This document shows, piece after piece, positions 8,798-16,569 of a stretch of 64,000 bases of DNA. Position 1 is the first letter of the stretch; the number at the start of each line of letters is the position of its first letter. The DNA comes from Dongia rigui (GTDB taxonomy: Bacteria; Pseudomonadota; Alphaproteobacteria; Dongiales; Dongiaceae): the NCBI RefSeq assembly GCF_034044635.1, contig NZ_JAXCLX010000001.1:1674001-1738000 (forward strand), given 5' to 3'. A program made the position numbers and the translations under genes. Below the pieces are notes generated by a model, which did no database searches, had not been told where the DNA came from, and saw only the letters and a program-made list of their open reading frames with translations.

Positions 8798-9694
8798 TTA
8801 AGGCAATGTAACCGGAACGCTCTGCGATGTCGCCGGTTGCGTGGAACGCGGTAAAAGTGGCACCTCGGCGCTGGCGGTCTTTTCAACCAAAGCCGGCTGG
8901 GCGGGTGCCGGCTGACCCGGTGCCGATGCGGCCGGCGAGGACGGCAGGCGGTCGACCGTCGCGGCGACGACGGGTTGTTCGACCGCCTTCTTCTTGGCCG
9001 GGCCAGGCGGCGGATTGGGATATGGCTTCGTGGCCGGCACGGGCGGCAGCGGGTCGCTCACCAGGCGCACATAGCTCACCACCTGGCGCACATAGGCAAT
9101 GTCGCGCGCGTGATCGATGACGCGCTGCCGCTCCACGTCGTTCTGTGCAATACCCGTCAGATAGACGGTCGAGCGAATGCAATCGATCGAGAAATTGTTG
9201 GCGCGGACCTGTCGGTCTGCCATCAGCTTCAAGCGCAGCCGCTGGATCAGCCAGGCATCCTCGCTGTAATCGCCAAGATCGAGCGAACGGCCGATCTTGA
9301 TCTCGTTCCTGACCTCGCGCACGCCGCTCGGCTGCCAGGCCAGCTCGGTCGCCAATTGCTTGTCCTCCGGCTTCTGCACGAAGCCGGTCAGCAGCACGCG
9401 CCCCTCATGCACCTGGAGGCTCACCTTCTGGAACAGGTATTGGTCGTGGCGCAGCAGCCGTTCGTTGATGGTGACCCAAGTCAGGTTGTCGTCGACGCCG
9501 GTCACCAGGCCACGTTCCTGGGTCGCCAGATTGATGGTGGTGGCAGCAACACCGACGGCGGTACCCACGGGGGAACAGGCCGGCAGCAAAGCGGCGAGAA
9601 ACAGCCCGGCCACCCCCCCGGCGACCAGGCGCAACGGGCGTAACGGCATAAAACCAGCAAATCGCGGCAAGACCGGGGTCATGGGGCGAATCAT
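8798..9694 (-). CDS. BON-domain outer-membrane or periplasmic lipoprotein
   Basis: The 298-residue protein has a lipoprotein signal peptide with lipobox LLPAC and predicted acylated Cys40. Two BON domains follow (about residues 70-140 and 145-215; VHEGRVLLTGFV and IDCIRSTVYLTGIA are the core strands), then a Pro/Ala-rich disordered tail of about 75 residues. BON proteins (OsmY, DolP) bind phospholipid and support envelope integrity. ATG at 9694 was chosen over an in-frame TTG at 9718; GGAG lies about nine bases upstream of it. In E. coli the BON lipoprotein DolP (YraP) is encoded beside yraN and rsmI, and the same neighbours are kept here. Confidence 0.87.
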   Translation of the reverse strand: MIRPMTPVLPRFAGFMPLRPLRLVAGGVAGLFLAALLPACSPVGTAVGVAATTINLATQERGLVTGVDDNLTWVTINERLLRHDQYLFQKVSLQVHEGRVLLTGFVQKPEDKQLATELAWQPSGVREVRNEIKIGRSLDLGDYSEDAWLIQRLRLKLMADRQVRANNFSIDCIRSTVYLTGIAQNDVERQRVIDHARDIAYVRQVVSYVRLVSDPLPPVPATKPYPNPPPGPAKKKAVEQPVVAATVDRLPSSPAASAPGQPAPAQPALVEKTASAEVPLLPRSTQPATSQSVPVTLP

Positions 9695-9781
9695 GCCCGA
9701 ACTCCGACTCGGGCTCAAGAGAAGTCTTAACGATTGGCGCTAAGTGTTTGTGAGATTTGAGTCAGAAAGCGACATCGACCC

Positions 9782-10159
9782 TCAAAAGGCCTCTGGGCGC
9801 CAGGCGTCCAGCAGATGGATTGGCCAGCCCAGCTTGGCAAAGGCGACCACATCACAGCGCAGATCCAACCCCGCCAGTTCCGGCCGGGTCTTGAGGTAAT
9901 GGCCCAGCGCCCGGGCGAGCCGGCGCTGTTGCGGGCCCATGACGGCGCCCCGGGCGAGCGCCGCATCGCCCCGGGTCTTCACCTCGACCAGGGCCAGGAC
10001 ATGGCCCTTGCGGACCAGGATGTCGATCTCGCCAAGCTTCGAGCGCCAATTGCGCTCGACGATGCGATAGCCTTTAAGGCGCAGATAAGCGACGGCGAGG
10101 CTCTCCGCCCAGAGCCCGCGGCGGCGCGCCTTCGAGCCCCGCTGGCGCCGGTCACGCAT
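9782..10159 (-). CDS. yraN: YraN-family (UPF0102) endonuclease-fold protein
   Basis: The 125-residue protein carries the restriction-endonuclease-like core of this family: GEIDILVRKG followed by LALVEVKTR, the E...D...ExK metal-binding pattern. The N-terminus is basic (RDRRQRGSKARRRG), fitting nucleic acid binding. Its function is not established. It overlaps the 3' end of rsmI by eight bases on the same strand, indicating translational coupling, and the rsmI-yraN order is widely conserved in Proteobacteria. Confidence 0.93.
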   Translation of the reverse strand: MRDRRQRGSKARRRGLWAESLAVAYLRLKGYRIVERNWRSKLGEIDILVRKGHVLALVEVKTRGDAALARGAVMGPQQRRLARALGHYLKTRPELAGLDLRCDVVAFAKLGWPIHLLDAWRPEAF

Positions 10160-11105
10160 CGTCGCTGGTTTCCTGCTTCAGTTCCAATGCACGCTGATAG
10201 ACTTGGCGCTTGGGCAAACCCGTCGCTGCCGCCACCGCCTCGGCGGCTTCCTTGACGCGCATGGCTCGGAGCGCCTTGCGCAAGGCATCGTCGAGCGTGT
10301 CGGCGCTGGGCCCGGCATCTGCCAAAGGCGGGCCAATGACAATGACGATCTCGCCCTTGGGCGGACCGGCTTGCGTGTAATGGTCGAGCAATTCCTGCAG
10401 CGAGCCGCGGCGCACTTCTTCGAACATCTTGGTGAGTTCCCGCGCCACCGCCGCCGGCCGGTCGCCCAGCACCGCGCGCAGATCGCTGAGAGCCGTTACC
10501 AGACGCGGTGCCGTCTCAAAAAGAATGAGCGAGGCGCGCAAAGCGGCCACCTCCTCAAGCTCCGAGCGCCGCGCCGCCGATTTGGCATCGAGAAAACCCA
10601 GAAACAGGAAGCGGTCCGTGGGCAGGCCAGAGAGAATGAGGGCCATCACCGGCGCCGACGGCCCAGGCAGCGCCGTGACCCTGAGGCCTTGGGCCGCCAT
10701 CTCGCGCACCAGCTTGAAACCGGGATCGGAGATGAGCGGCGTGCCGGCATCCGATACCAGGGCGATTTTCTCACCGCGCGTCACGCGGTCAATCAGTTTG
10801 GGCCGCATCTCGTCGGCATTGTGGTCGTGATAGCTGAGCAGCGGTTTCTTGATCCCCAGATGCTGCAGCAGGCGGATGGTGATGCGCGAATCCTCGCAGG
10901 CGATGGCATCGGACGCCTTCAGATATTCCGCCGCGCGCTGGGACAGGTCGCCCAGATTGCCGATCGGCGTCGCCACCAGGCCCAATTCGCCACCCAATTC
11001 GCCACCCAATTCGCCACGGGGTTTGCGCGAGAATGCCGCCGTTTCGCCCTTTTCCGGCGCTGCGTCAGGTTTACTTGCCGGGCCGCTATCGTTAGGCTTT
11101 GTCAT
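10152..11105 (-). CDS. rsmI: 16S rRNA (cytidine(1402)-2'-O)-methyltransferase
   Basis: The 317-residue SAM-dependent tetrapyrrole-methylase-fold enzyme methylates C1402 of 16S rRNA. Family blocks are LVATPIGNLGDLSQRA, the SDAGTPLISDPG loop, and LPGPSAPVMALILSGL. The N-terminal extension of about 40 residues is low-complexity and contains three GELG units encoded by a perfect 12-bp triplicate repeat at 10981-11016. The catalytic part begins right after it. Another start downstream of the repeats cannot be excluded, but no good ATG is available there. Confidence 0.95.
   Translation of the reverse strand: MTKPNDSGPASKPDAAPEKGETAAFSRKPRGELGGELGGELGLVATPIGNLGDLSQRAAEYLKASDAIACEDSRITIRLLQHLGIKKPLLSYHDHNADEMRPKLIDRVTRGEKIALVSDAGTPLISDPGFKLVREMAAQGLRVTALPGPSAPVMALILSGLPTDRFLFLGFLDAKSAARRSELEEVAALRASLILFETAPRLVTALSDLRAVLGDRPAAVARELTKMFEEVRRGSLQELLDHYTQAGPPKGEIVIVIGPPLADAGPSADTLDDALRKALRAMRVKEAAEAVAAATGLPKRQVYQRALELKQETSDDA
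10981..11016. repeat. 12-bp tandem repeat, three perfect copies, inside rsmI
   Basis: Unit CCCAATTCGCCA occurs three times in a row. Being a multiple of three it keeps the rsmI frame and encodes GELG repeats just before the catalytic domain. It is a likely site of in-frame length variation. Confidence 0.95.
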
Positions 11106-11137
11106 CGAATCTCTAAGATTAATCTGCCGGAGTTATC

Positions 11138-12364
11138 ATGATCGCAGCACCGAAGCCGACGCGCCGCATTTCTGCCTTGGCGGGCGCCCTGATGTCGAGC
11201 TTCGCTTTCCTGGCCCTGGCCGCCTGCGCCCCCAACGTAGCGCCCCCGCCCAAGGTTAGCCAGCCGACCCCGGCCCCGGTCATCACCCCGCCCGTCGTCC
11301 AGGCGCCCACCACCCCGGCCGAGCCGATCGATACCGACATCAAGGTGGGGCTGTTGCTGCCGCTTTCCGGCCAGCAGGGCAGCCTGGGGCGCGCCATGCT
11401 GCAGGCCGCCGATATGGGTCTTTTCGACGTGGCCGGTGACAATTTCAAGCTGATCCCGCGCGACACGGCGACCCCTGGCGGACCGGCTGCCGCCGCGCGC
11501 GAGACATTGGCCGACAAGGCCGACATCGTCTTGGGCCCGCTTTTTGGCGCGGAGCTCAAGCAGGCGACCGCCCCGGTCATCGCGGCGCGCGTACCGATGG
11601 TGAGTTTCAGCAACGACAATTCCCAGGCCCAATCCGGTGTCTATATCCTCGGCATCACGCCGGAGAGCCAGGTCGCCCGCGTCGTCGCCTATGCCGCGAG
11701 CCAGGGCGTCAAGCGCTTTGCCATCATGACGCCCAACAATGCCTATGGCCGGCTTGTGCTGGCTGCCTATCAGGAATCGGCGGTGAAGGCCGGCGGCACG
11801 ATTTCGCAGGTCACCTTTTACGACCCGAAGTCGCTCGATCTTACCCAGCCGGTGCGCGAGATGGCCGACGCCTATAAGCGCAGCGGCTTCGATGCGCTGA
11901 TGATTCCCGAAGGCGGGCAGAAGCTCCGCGCCTTTGCCGCCATGCTGCCGGCCTTCGAAATGCCGACTGGCCTGGTCCGCCTGCTGGGCACCGCGCAATG
12001 GCAGGACCCGGCCATCGCCACCGAGCCTGCCCTCGCCGGTGGCTGGTTTGCCGCCGTGGCACCCGAGAGATTCCAGAGCTTCGCGCAGCGTTATACCAGC
12101 CTCTATGGGACCGCCCCCGACCCCCGCGCGGCCATCGTTTATGACGCCGTGACCCTGGCCGTTGCCTTGGCGCAATCGAAGGAAGGCGGCGATTTCAGCC
12201 AGACCCGCATCACGGATCCCTCAGGTTTTGCCGGCGTCACCGGCGTCTTCCGCCTGGATGCCGGCGGCAAGACCGAGCGCGGCCTTGCCGTGCTCGAGGT
12301 GGGTGGCGGAACGTTCAACGTGAAGGATCCGGCGCCGACGACCTTCGCCGCGGCGATCAACTGA
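11138..12364 (+). CDS. LpoA-like penicillin-binding protein activator lipoprotein (periplasmic-binding fold)
   Basis: The 408-residue protein has a lipoprotein signal peptide (FLALAAC, Cys30), a Pro/Thr-rich linker (about 32-65) and a type-I periplasmic-binding domain starting at IKVGLLLPLSGQQGSLG. It corresponds to the LpoA-related family that activates peptidoglycan synthases from the outer membrane. It is divergent from rsmI with 32 bp between the start codons, the arrangement seen around yraM/lpoA-rsmI-yraN in many Proteobacteria, which supports the assignment over an amino-acid ABC binding protein. It is shorter than E. coli LpoA because the N-terminal TPR domain is missing. Confidence 0.85.
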   Translation: MIAAPKPTRRISALAGALMSSFAFLALAACAPNVAPPPKVSQPTPAPVITPPVVQAPTTPAEPIDTDIKVGLLLPLSGQQGSLGRAMLQAADMGLFDVAGDNFKLIPRDTATPGGPAAAARETLADKADIVLGPLFGAELKQATAPVIAARVPMVSFSNDNSQAQSGVYILGITPESQVARVVAYAASQGVKRFAIMTPNNAYGRLVLAAYQESAVKAGGTISQVTFYDPKSLDLTQPVREMADAYKRSGFDALMIPEGGQKLRAFAAMLPAFEMPTGLVRLLGTAQWQDPAIATEPALAGGWFAAVAPERFQSFAQRYTSLYGTAPDPRAAIVYDAVTLAVALAQSKEGGDFSQTRITDPSGFAGVTGVFRLDAGGKTERGLAVLEVGGGTFNVKDPAPTTFAAAIN

Positions 12365-12458
12365 TCCCCCCCGCATCCTGCTATCCACGCGCCCCTACAG
12401 GATTCTTTTCCGCATCGCGGGGTTTTCGGGCAAATAAATCTCAAATACCACACCCGAT

Positions 12459-12489
12459 TGTGACGGCCGCGATTGCGTGAGTCGTCACA
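12459..12489. promoter_or_regulatory. Inverted repeat upstream of first ATP-grasp gene
   Basis: TGTGACG (12459-12465) and CGTCACA (12483-12489) form seven-base arms around a 17-base spacer. It could be an operator or an RNA hairpin. No regulator is adjacent to link it to. Confidence 0.3.
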
Positions 12490-12504
12490 TGAGCCCTAGC
12501 CTAT

Positions 12505-12533
12505 TGGTATCAATACTGTAGCTATCGATACCA
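12505..12533. promoter_or_regulatory. Second inverted repeat just upstream of first ATP-grasp gene
   Basis: TGGTATC (12505-12511) and GATACCA (12527-12533) are perfect seven-base arms separated by 15 bases, 19 bp before the start codon. In the transcript it could form a hairpin that hides the ribosome-binding site. Confidence 0.35.
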
Positions 12534-12552
12534 GGGCGAAGCCGAGCGGATC

Positions 12553-13512
12553 ATGATCGGATCAGGGACAAGTTTCCCGCAGCGGGGGCTGCGGCGGGCA
12601 CATCGCGTGTTGTGCCGGACGCTGCCCAATCACCGAGGCATCAACTACCTTCTCGCCTTGCCGCAGTTCTGGCACGGCAACAAGCGCCTGCCGCGTCGGG
12701 ACAATGATCCGTCCGCCTCGCTCAACGACTTCATCTTCCGGCGCATGATCCAAGACGACTGGTCGCCCTTGCAGCGCGCCTGCGTTGACAAGGAGCATGT
12801 CAAAGAAATCGTGCTGCAGAAGGTGCCGCAGGTGAAGGTCGCCCGGACCGTCGCTGTGCTGCCGCTTGCCGCAACGACAACGGCCCAAGACGTCATGGCT
12901 TTTCTGACGCCGTTTCTTGGCCAACGCCTGGTGGTGAAACCCACCCATAGCTGCGGCGTCATCCTCTATCTCGACCGGCCGCTGGCCGAGCAGAACCTTG
13001 GTGCTTTCGTGCAGTTCTCGAAGCGCAACTTCTTCCACGCCGCGCGCGAAACGCAATATGACGGCCTGGAGAAGAAGCTGATCGTCGAGGAGAACATCGC
13101 CCCTGCGAGCGGCCTCAACGATTACAAATTCACCTGTGCCAATGGCCACATCCTGCATGGGCGGATGGATGTCGGGCGATTCACCGCGCGGCACCAGCGT
13201 GCCCTCTTCACCGTGCCGGCGTTCGACATTATCCCGGTGCGCTATGGCGGGTTGGAGATTCCCGCCGCGATCGAAAAGCCGCCGCATTTTGCCGAGATGG
13301 TCGAGATCGCAGAGGCCCTGTCGCGCGGATTCGATTTCGTGCGCGTCGATCTCTACGACACGCCGGATGGCGTCTATTTCGGTGAATTGACGTTCACACC
13401 CTGCGCCGGCTCGACCTCCTATTCCGACGAACGCCTGCCGATCGATCTGGCGAGGCGCCTCAGGGCCATTGCGGCCACGGCACCGGTCGTCCCGGCAAAT
13501 CAGCCGGGATGA
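12553..13512 (+). CDS. TupA-like ATP-grasp protein, paralogue 1
   Basis: The 319-residue protein belongs to the TupA-like ATP-grasp family found in polysaccharide and teichuronopeptide gene clusters. Key blocks are LVVKPTHSCGVILYLD (nucleotide-binding Lys), KKLIVEENI, DYKFTCANGHIL and the family-defining C-terminal FDFVRVDLYDTPDGVYFGEL with TFTPCAGS (metal and ATP ligands). Enzymes of this group are thought to ligate an amino acid or carboxylate to an acceptor; the substrate is unknown. A paralogue with the same architecture follows 466 bp downstream. No glycosyltransferases or export genes are adjacent, so this is not an obvious capsule locus. Confidence 0.8.
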   Translation: MIGSGTSFPQRGLRRAHRVLCRTLPNHRGINYLLALPQFWHGNKRLPRRDNDPSASLNDFIFRRMIQDDWSPLQRACVDKEHVKEIVLQKVPQVKVARTVAVLPLAATTTAQDVMAFLTPFLGQRLVVKPTHSCGVILYLDRPLAEQNLGAFVQFSKRNFFHAARETQYDGLEKKLIVEENIAPASGLNDYKFTCANGHILHGRMDVGRFTARHQRALFTVPAFDIIPVRYGGLEIPAAIEKPPHFAEMVEIAEALSRGFDFVRVDLYDTPDGVYFGELTFTPCAGSTSYSDERLPIDLARRLRAIAATAPVVPANQPG

Positions 13513-13978
13513 GGAAATAACCCCGAGGATCCGCCCCCTTCTGCAGCCTTCGCCTCATCATTCATTCGTTTCACGCGACGGAAGCGATACAGACTTGCTT
13601 TGCAGCCTGGCCTGATGTCGGCGGCTTGGTTCGCATCGGCGCGCCCGTAAGCCCCGCCAACGATACCGCCAACGAGGTCGGTCAGCTGCGCCAGCTCTGC
13701 GGTGACGTGATCGCCGCAATCGCGCGGATGTGAAAGCACCACCTTCTTTTCACAGCAGACGGGCTTTTCACAGCAGACGGGGAATTAAACCATACCGGGT
13801 TGTGAGGCGCCGCGCAGGCATACGGTCGAAGCGCCAAAAACCCAGCCGTTATAGGCTCTCCTATCTCTTTGCCCGAAAACGCCGGCGGACACGGCGTTCA
13901 CTTATTTTCGTTTGGCATTTCACCCTCCGCAACCTAGAGTCGCTCCCAGTTTTTTCCGACGGGTAGGCGGATTTCGAG
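13513..13978. other. 466-bp intergenic region between the two ATP-grasp paralogues
   Basis: No convincing gene is present. An open frame of about 55 codons ends in a stop at 13732 (reading ...GQLRQLCGDVIAAIARM) but has no start codon and no recognisable family, so it may be a remnant or chance. The stretch contains a perfect 18-bp tandem duplication (13746-13781), and its last 150 bases are AT-richer and probably hold the promoter of paralogue 2. Confidence 0.6.
13746..13781. repeat. 18-bp perfect tandem duplication
   Basis: CTTTTCACAGCAGACGGG occurs twice in direct succession in the gap between the ATP-grasp genes. Nothing else is attached to it. Confidence 0.95.
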
Positions 13979-15040
13979 ATGGTTGTTACGACAGACGCAT
14001 TGTTGCAGCGTGGACTTGGCATGGTTCATCGGCAGGTCAGCCGAATGCTGCCGAGCCATCTTTTCTTCAATTACTGCCTGGCATTGCCGCGCTTCTACGG
14101 TGGCAATGGCCGCATGCCGCGCTTCTCATCCGATCCGCGCGCGACCCTCAACGACATCATCTTTCACCGCATGATCCGCAACGAGTGGTCGGTGCTGCAG
14201 CAGGCCTCGATCGACAAGGAATTCGCCAAGGAGCTGGCAACCGCCAAGGCACCCCAGGTGAAGGTTCCGATGACCGAAAGCGTGCTGCATCTCAAGCGCT
14301 CCACCACCGTCGCCGATGTGGCCGATTGGCTGCGACCGTTCCTCGGGCACAAACTGGTGGTGAAGCCCACCCACAGCTTCGGCGCCATTCTCTATCTCGA
14401 CGACACGATCAGCATGCGGGATCTGGCGCAATTCGTGCGCTATGCCAAGCGGAACTTCTTTCATGCCCGGCGCGAAGCACAGTACCGGAATCTGGAAAAG
14501 AAACTGATCGTCGAACAGAACCTGGCCCCGGACCAGCGCATCAAGGATTACAAGTTCGCCTGCTCCGACGGCTATGTGCTGCACGGGAGGCTTGATGTCG
14601 ACCGTTTCACGCCGCAGCATCGGCGCGCCTTGTTCACCGTGCCGGATTTCAACATCATCCCGGTGCGCTGTGGCGGGCTGGATTTCCCGGAACATATCGA
14701 ACGCCCGCCACATCTGGAGCAGATGATCGAGATCGCCGCCCAGCTCTCGCGCGGCTTCGACTTCGTGCGCATCGATCTCTATGACACGCCGCAAGGCGTC
14801 TATTTCGGCGAATTCACGTTCACACCCAGTGCCGGGGCCTGTTCCTATTCCGATGAGGCAATCGCCATTGCCATGGCGACGCGGCTCAAGATGCTGGCGC
14901 CCAGTTGCAGCGAGTTGCAGCGGCCCCCGTCAGCCGAGCAAGTCCCCGAGCACGGCATCGAGCCGCTGGCGGCCGGCGGCAGTGGCGATCAGGCGGCCTT
15001 CCTGCACCTCAAGAAATCCACCTTCGCCGAGGCGTCTTAA
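13979..15040 (+). CDS. TupA-like ATP-grasp protein, paralogue 2, overlapping hemW
   Basis: The 353-residue protein aligns with the upstream gene over its whole core: LVVKPTHSFGAILYLDD, KKLIVEQNLAPD, DYKFACSDGYVLHGRLDV and FDFVRIDLYDTPQGVYFGEF. It has a longer C-terminus: about 37 residues are encoded in the last 111 bases, which are antisense to the end of hemW. Paralogue 1 stops around the equivalent of residue 315, so the extra tail is probably read-through into the neighbour gained after loss of the original stop codon. The substrate is unknown. Tandem placement and similar length point to gene duplication with possible divergence of specificity. Confidence 0.82.
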   Translation: MVVTTDALLQRGLGMVHRQVSRMLPSHLFFNYCLALPRFYGGNGRMPRFSSDPRATLNDIIFHRMIRNEWSVLQQASIDKEFAKELATAKAPQVKVPMTESVLHLKRSTTVADVADWLRPFLGHKLVVKPTHSFGAILYLDDTISMRDLAQFVRYAKRNFFHARREAQYRNLEKKLIVEQNLAPDQRIKDYKFACSDGYVLHGRLDVDRFTPQHRRALFTVPDFNIIPVRCGGLDFPEHIERPPHLEQMIEIAAQLSRGFDFVRIDLYDTPQGVYFGEFTFTPSAGACSYSDEAIAIAMATRLKMLAPSCSELQRPPSAEQVPEHGIEPLAAGGSGDQAAFLHLKKSTFAEAS

Positions 15041-16090
15041 GGCGGCACCGTCGAGGCAGTCGGCAAAGGGCCGTCCCGCTTCCGCTTCAAACCGCGCCAG
15101 CGGAATGCCCTCGGCCAGGCGCAGGCCCATCATCGTCAGCTCGGAAATGCGCGCCGCAACGTCTACGCGCTCGTGCTGGCGCGTGGCATGTCCGCCATCC
15201 GCCACCATCTCCAGCCAGCGCTCCGGCGCCCGGTGCTGGCGCGTCGCGAACTTGCTGCCACCGATGGTGAGGCGGCCATGGGCACCCGGCCCGATGCCGA
15301 CATAATCGCCATAGCGCCAATAGGTGAGGTTATGCCGCGATTCCGAGCCGGGCTTGGCGTAGTTCGAGATTTCATAATCGGCCATGCCGGCATCGCCCAG
15401 AATCGCCGCGGTCATTTCATACAACTCGGCTTGCACGTCTTCCTCCGGCAGGACGAAATCGCCACGGGCATAGGCCTGCTCGAACACGGTGCCGGTTTCG
15501 ATGGTCAGCTGGTAGAGCGAAATATGATCTGCGGCAAAACCCAGCGCACGTCGCAGTTCCGCCCGCCATTTCTCGATTGTCTGGCCCGGCCGCGCATAGA
15601 TGAGATCGAAGGTGAAGCGCTCAAACGTGTTGGCGGCGAGTGCCAGCGCGTTGAGCCCCTCGCTCTGATTGTGTTGGCGGCCGAGGAATTTGAGATCGGC
15701 GTCATCGAGCGCCTGGATGCCGAGGGAGACGCGATTGATCCCGGCCCGGCGAAAATCCCGCAGCTTCTCCGCTTCGACCGAGGTCGGGTTGGCCTCCAGC
15801 GTCACCTCGATATCGTTGGCCACGCGCCAGTGCCGCGCCACCGCATCGATCACGGCCTCGGCCGTTGCCGGGTTCATCAGGGATGGCGTGCCGCCGCCGA
15901 AGAAGATGCTGCTGACGGTCCGGCCGGGCACCATCGCCGCGTAATGCGCGAGTTCCTTGCGGTAGCTGTCCCGCCAAACCTCCTCCTCGATCCGCTCCCG
16001 CACATGGGAATTGAAATCGCAGTAAGGACATTTGGCCTTGCAGAAAGGCCAATGGATATAGATGCCGAAACCGCGGGGATCTTCGGTCAC
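14930..16090 (-). CDS. hemW: HemW, radical SAM heme chaperone
   Basis: The 386-residue protein has the radical SAM cluster motif CKAKCPYC (Cys17, Cys21, Cys24) followed by Phe, not the extra Cys that marks true HemN (coproporphyrinogen dehydrogenase). The radical SAM GGGTPSLM motif and the C-terminal HemN-type domain are present. HemW delivers heme to respiratory proteins. A genuine HemN is encoded separately at 43371-44714, consistent with HemW here. Its C-terminal coding end overlaps the convergent ATP-grasp gene by 111 bp, and its start overlaps the DUF559 gene stop by four bases. Confidence 0.93.
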   Translation of the reverse strand: MTEDPRGFGIYIHWPFCKAKCPYCDFNSHVRERIEEEVWRDSYRKELAHYAAMVPGRTVSSIFFGGGTPSLMNPATAEAVIDAVARHWRVANDIEVTLEANPTSVEAEKLRDFRRAGINRVSLGIQALDDADLKFLGRQHNQSEGLNALALAANTFERFTFDLIYARPGQTIEKWRAELRRALGFAADHISLYQLTIETGTVFEQAYARGDFVLPEEDVQAELYEMTAAILGDAGMADYEISNYAKPGSESRHNLTYWRYGDYVGIGPGAHGRLTIGGSKFATRQHRAPERWLEMVADGGHATRQHERVDVAARISELTMMGLRLAEGIPLARFEAEAGRPFADCLDGAALRRLGEGGFLEVQEGRLIATAAGRQRLDAVLGDLLG

Positions 16091-16413
16091 GTCAAGTTCT
16101 CGAGGAGATCCATGAATACGCCTTCCGGGTTCGCCAGGATTTCATTGTTCCAGTAGCGCTTCACGCGATAACCGTTCCTGGCGAGCCATGCCGTCCTGTT
16201 TTCGTCTGATGCCGATTCGGCGTGCTGACCGCCATCCGCCTCGACGATCAGCTTTGCTTGCGCGCAATAGAAGTCGACGACGTAGCTTCCCAAAGGGACT
16301 TGGCGACGAAATTTCCAGCCTTCAAGTCTTCTATCTCTCAGCAAGTTCCAAAGCTTCTTTTCTGCTTCGGTCGAACTGCGCCGCAGCGCTCTTGCCAGAG
16401 CCGTTTTTGCCAC
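16087..16413 (-). CDS. DUF559 (Vsr/very-short-patch-repair-like) endonuclease-fold protein
   Basis: The 108-residue protein shows the DUF559 pattern: AEKKLWNLLRDRRLEGWKFRRQ, GSYVVDFYCAQAKLIVEADGGQH (the D...ExD catalytic-type strand pair) and NGYRVKRYWNNEIL. It resembles Vsr endonucleases and is predicted to bind or nick DNA, but no biochemical role is established for stand-alone members. It lies directly upstream of hemW with a four-base overlap, while its own start lies close to repeat A2; such proteins are scattered widely and may travel with repeats. Confidence 0.88.
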   Translation of the reverse strand: MAKTALARALRRSSTEAEKKLWNLLRDRRLEGWKFRRQVPLGSYVVDFYCAQAKLIVEADGGQHAESASDENRTAWLARNGYRVKRYWNNEILANPEGVFMDLLENLT

Positions 16414-16420
16414 TGCACCA

Positions 16421-16560
16421 CCCCCTCACCCTGACCCTCTCCCGCGAGGGGAGAGGGAATGAGTTTATGCCCGCAATACGCGGTGTGGCAAAGAGATGTG
16501 AACTCCGCCGCGTGACGAAGCCCCTCTCCCCTCGCGGGAGAGGGGTTGGGGTGAGGGGGC
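16421..16560. repeat. Intergenic repeat family A, copy 2
   Basis: It has the same two hairpin ends as copy 1 (CCCGCGAGGGGAGAGGGAATGAG at left is shared except for length, and CTCTCCCCTCGCGGGAGAGG at right), with a different interior of about 65 bp. It sits between the DUF559 start and the stop of the reductive activator gene. Confidence 0.88.
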
Positions 16561-16569
16561 GGCCAGTAA

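Noticed and set aside
13561-13732. Possible coding remnant upstream of ATP-grasp paralogue 2
   Set aside because: About 55 open codons end at 13732, but there is no start codon, ribosome-binding site or recognisable motif.
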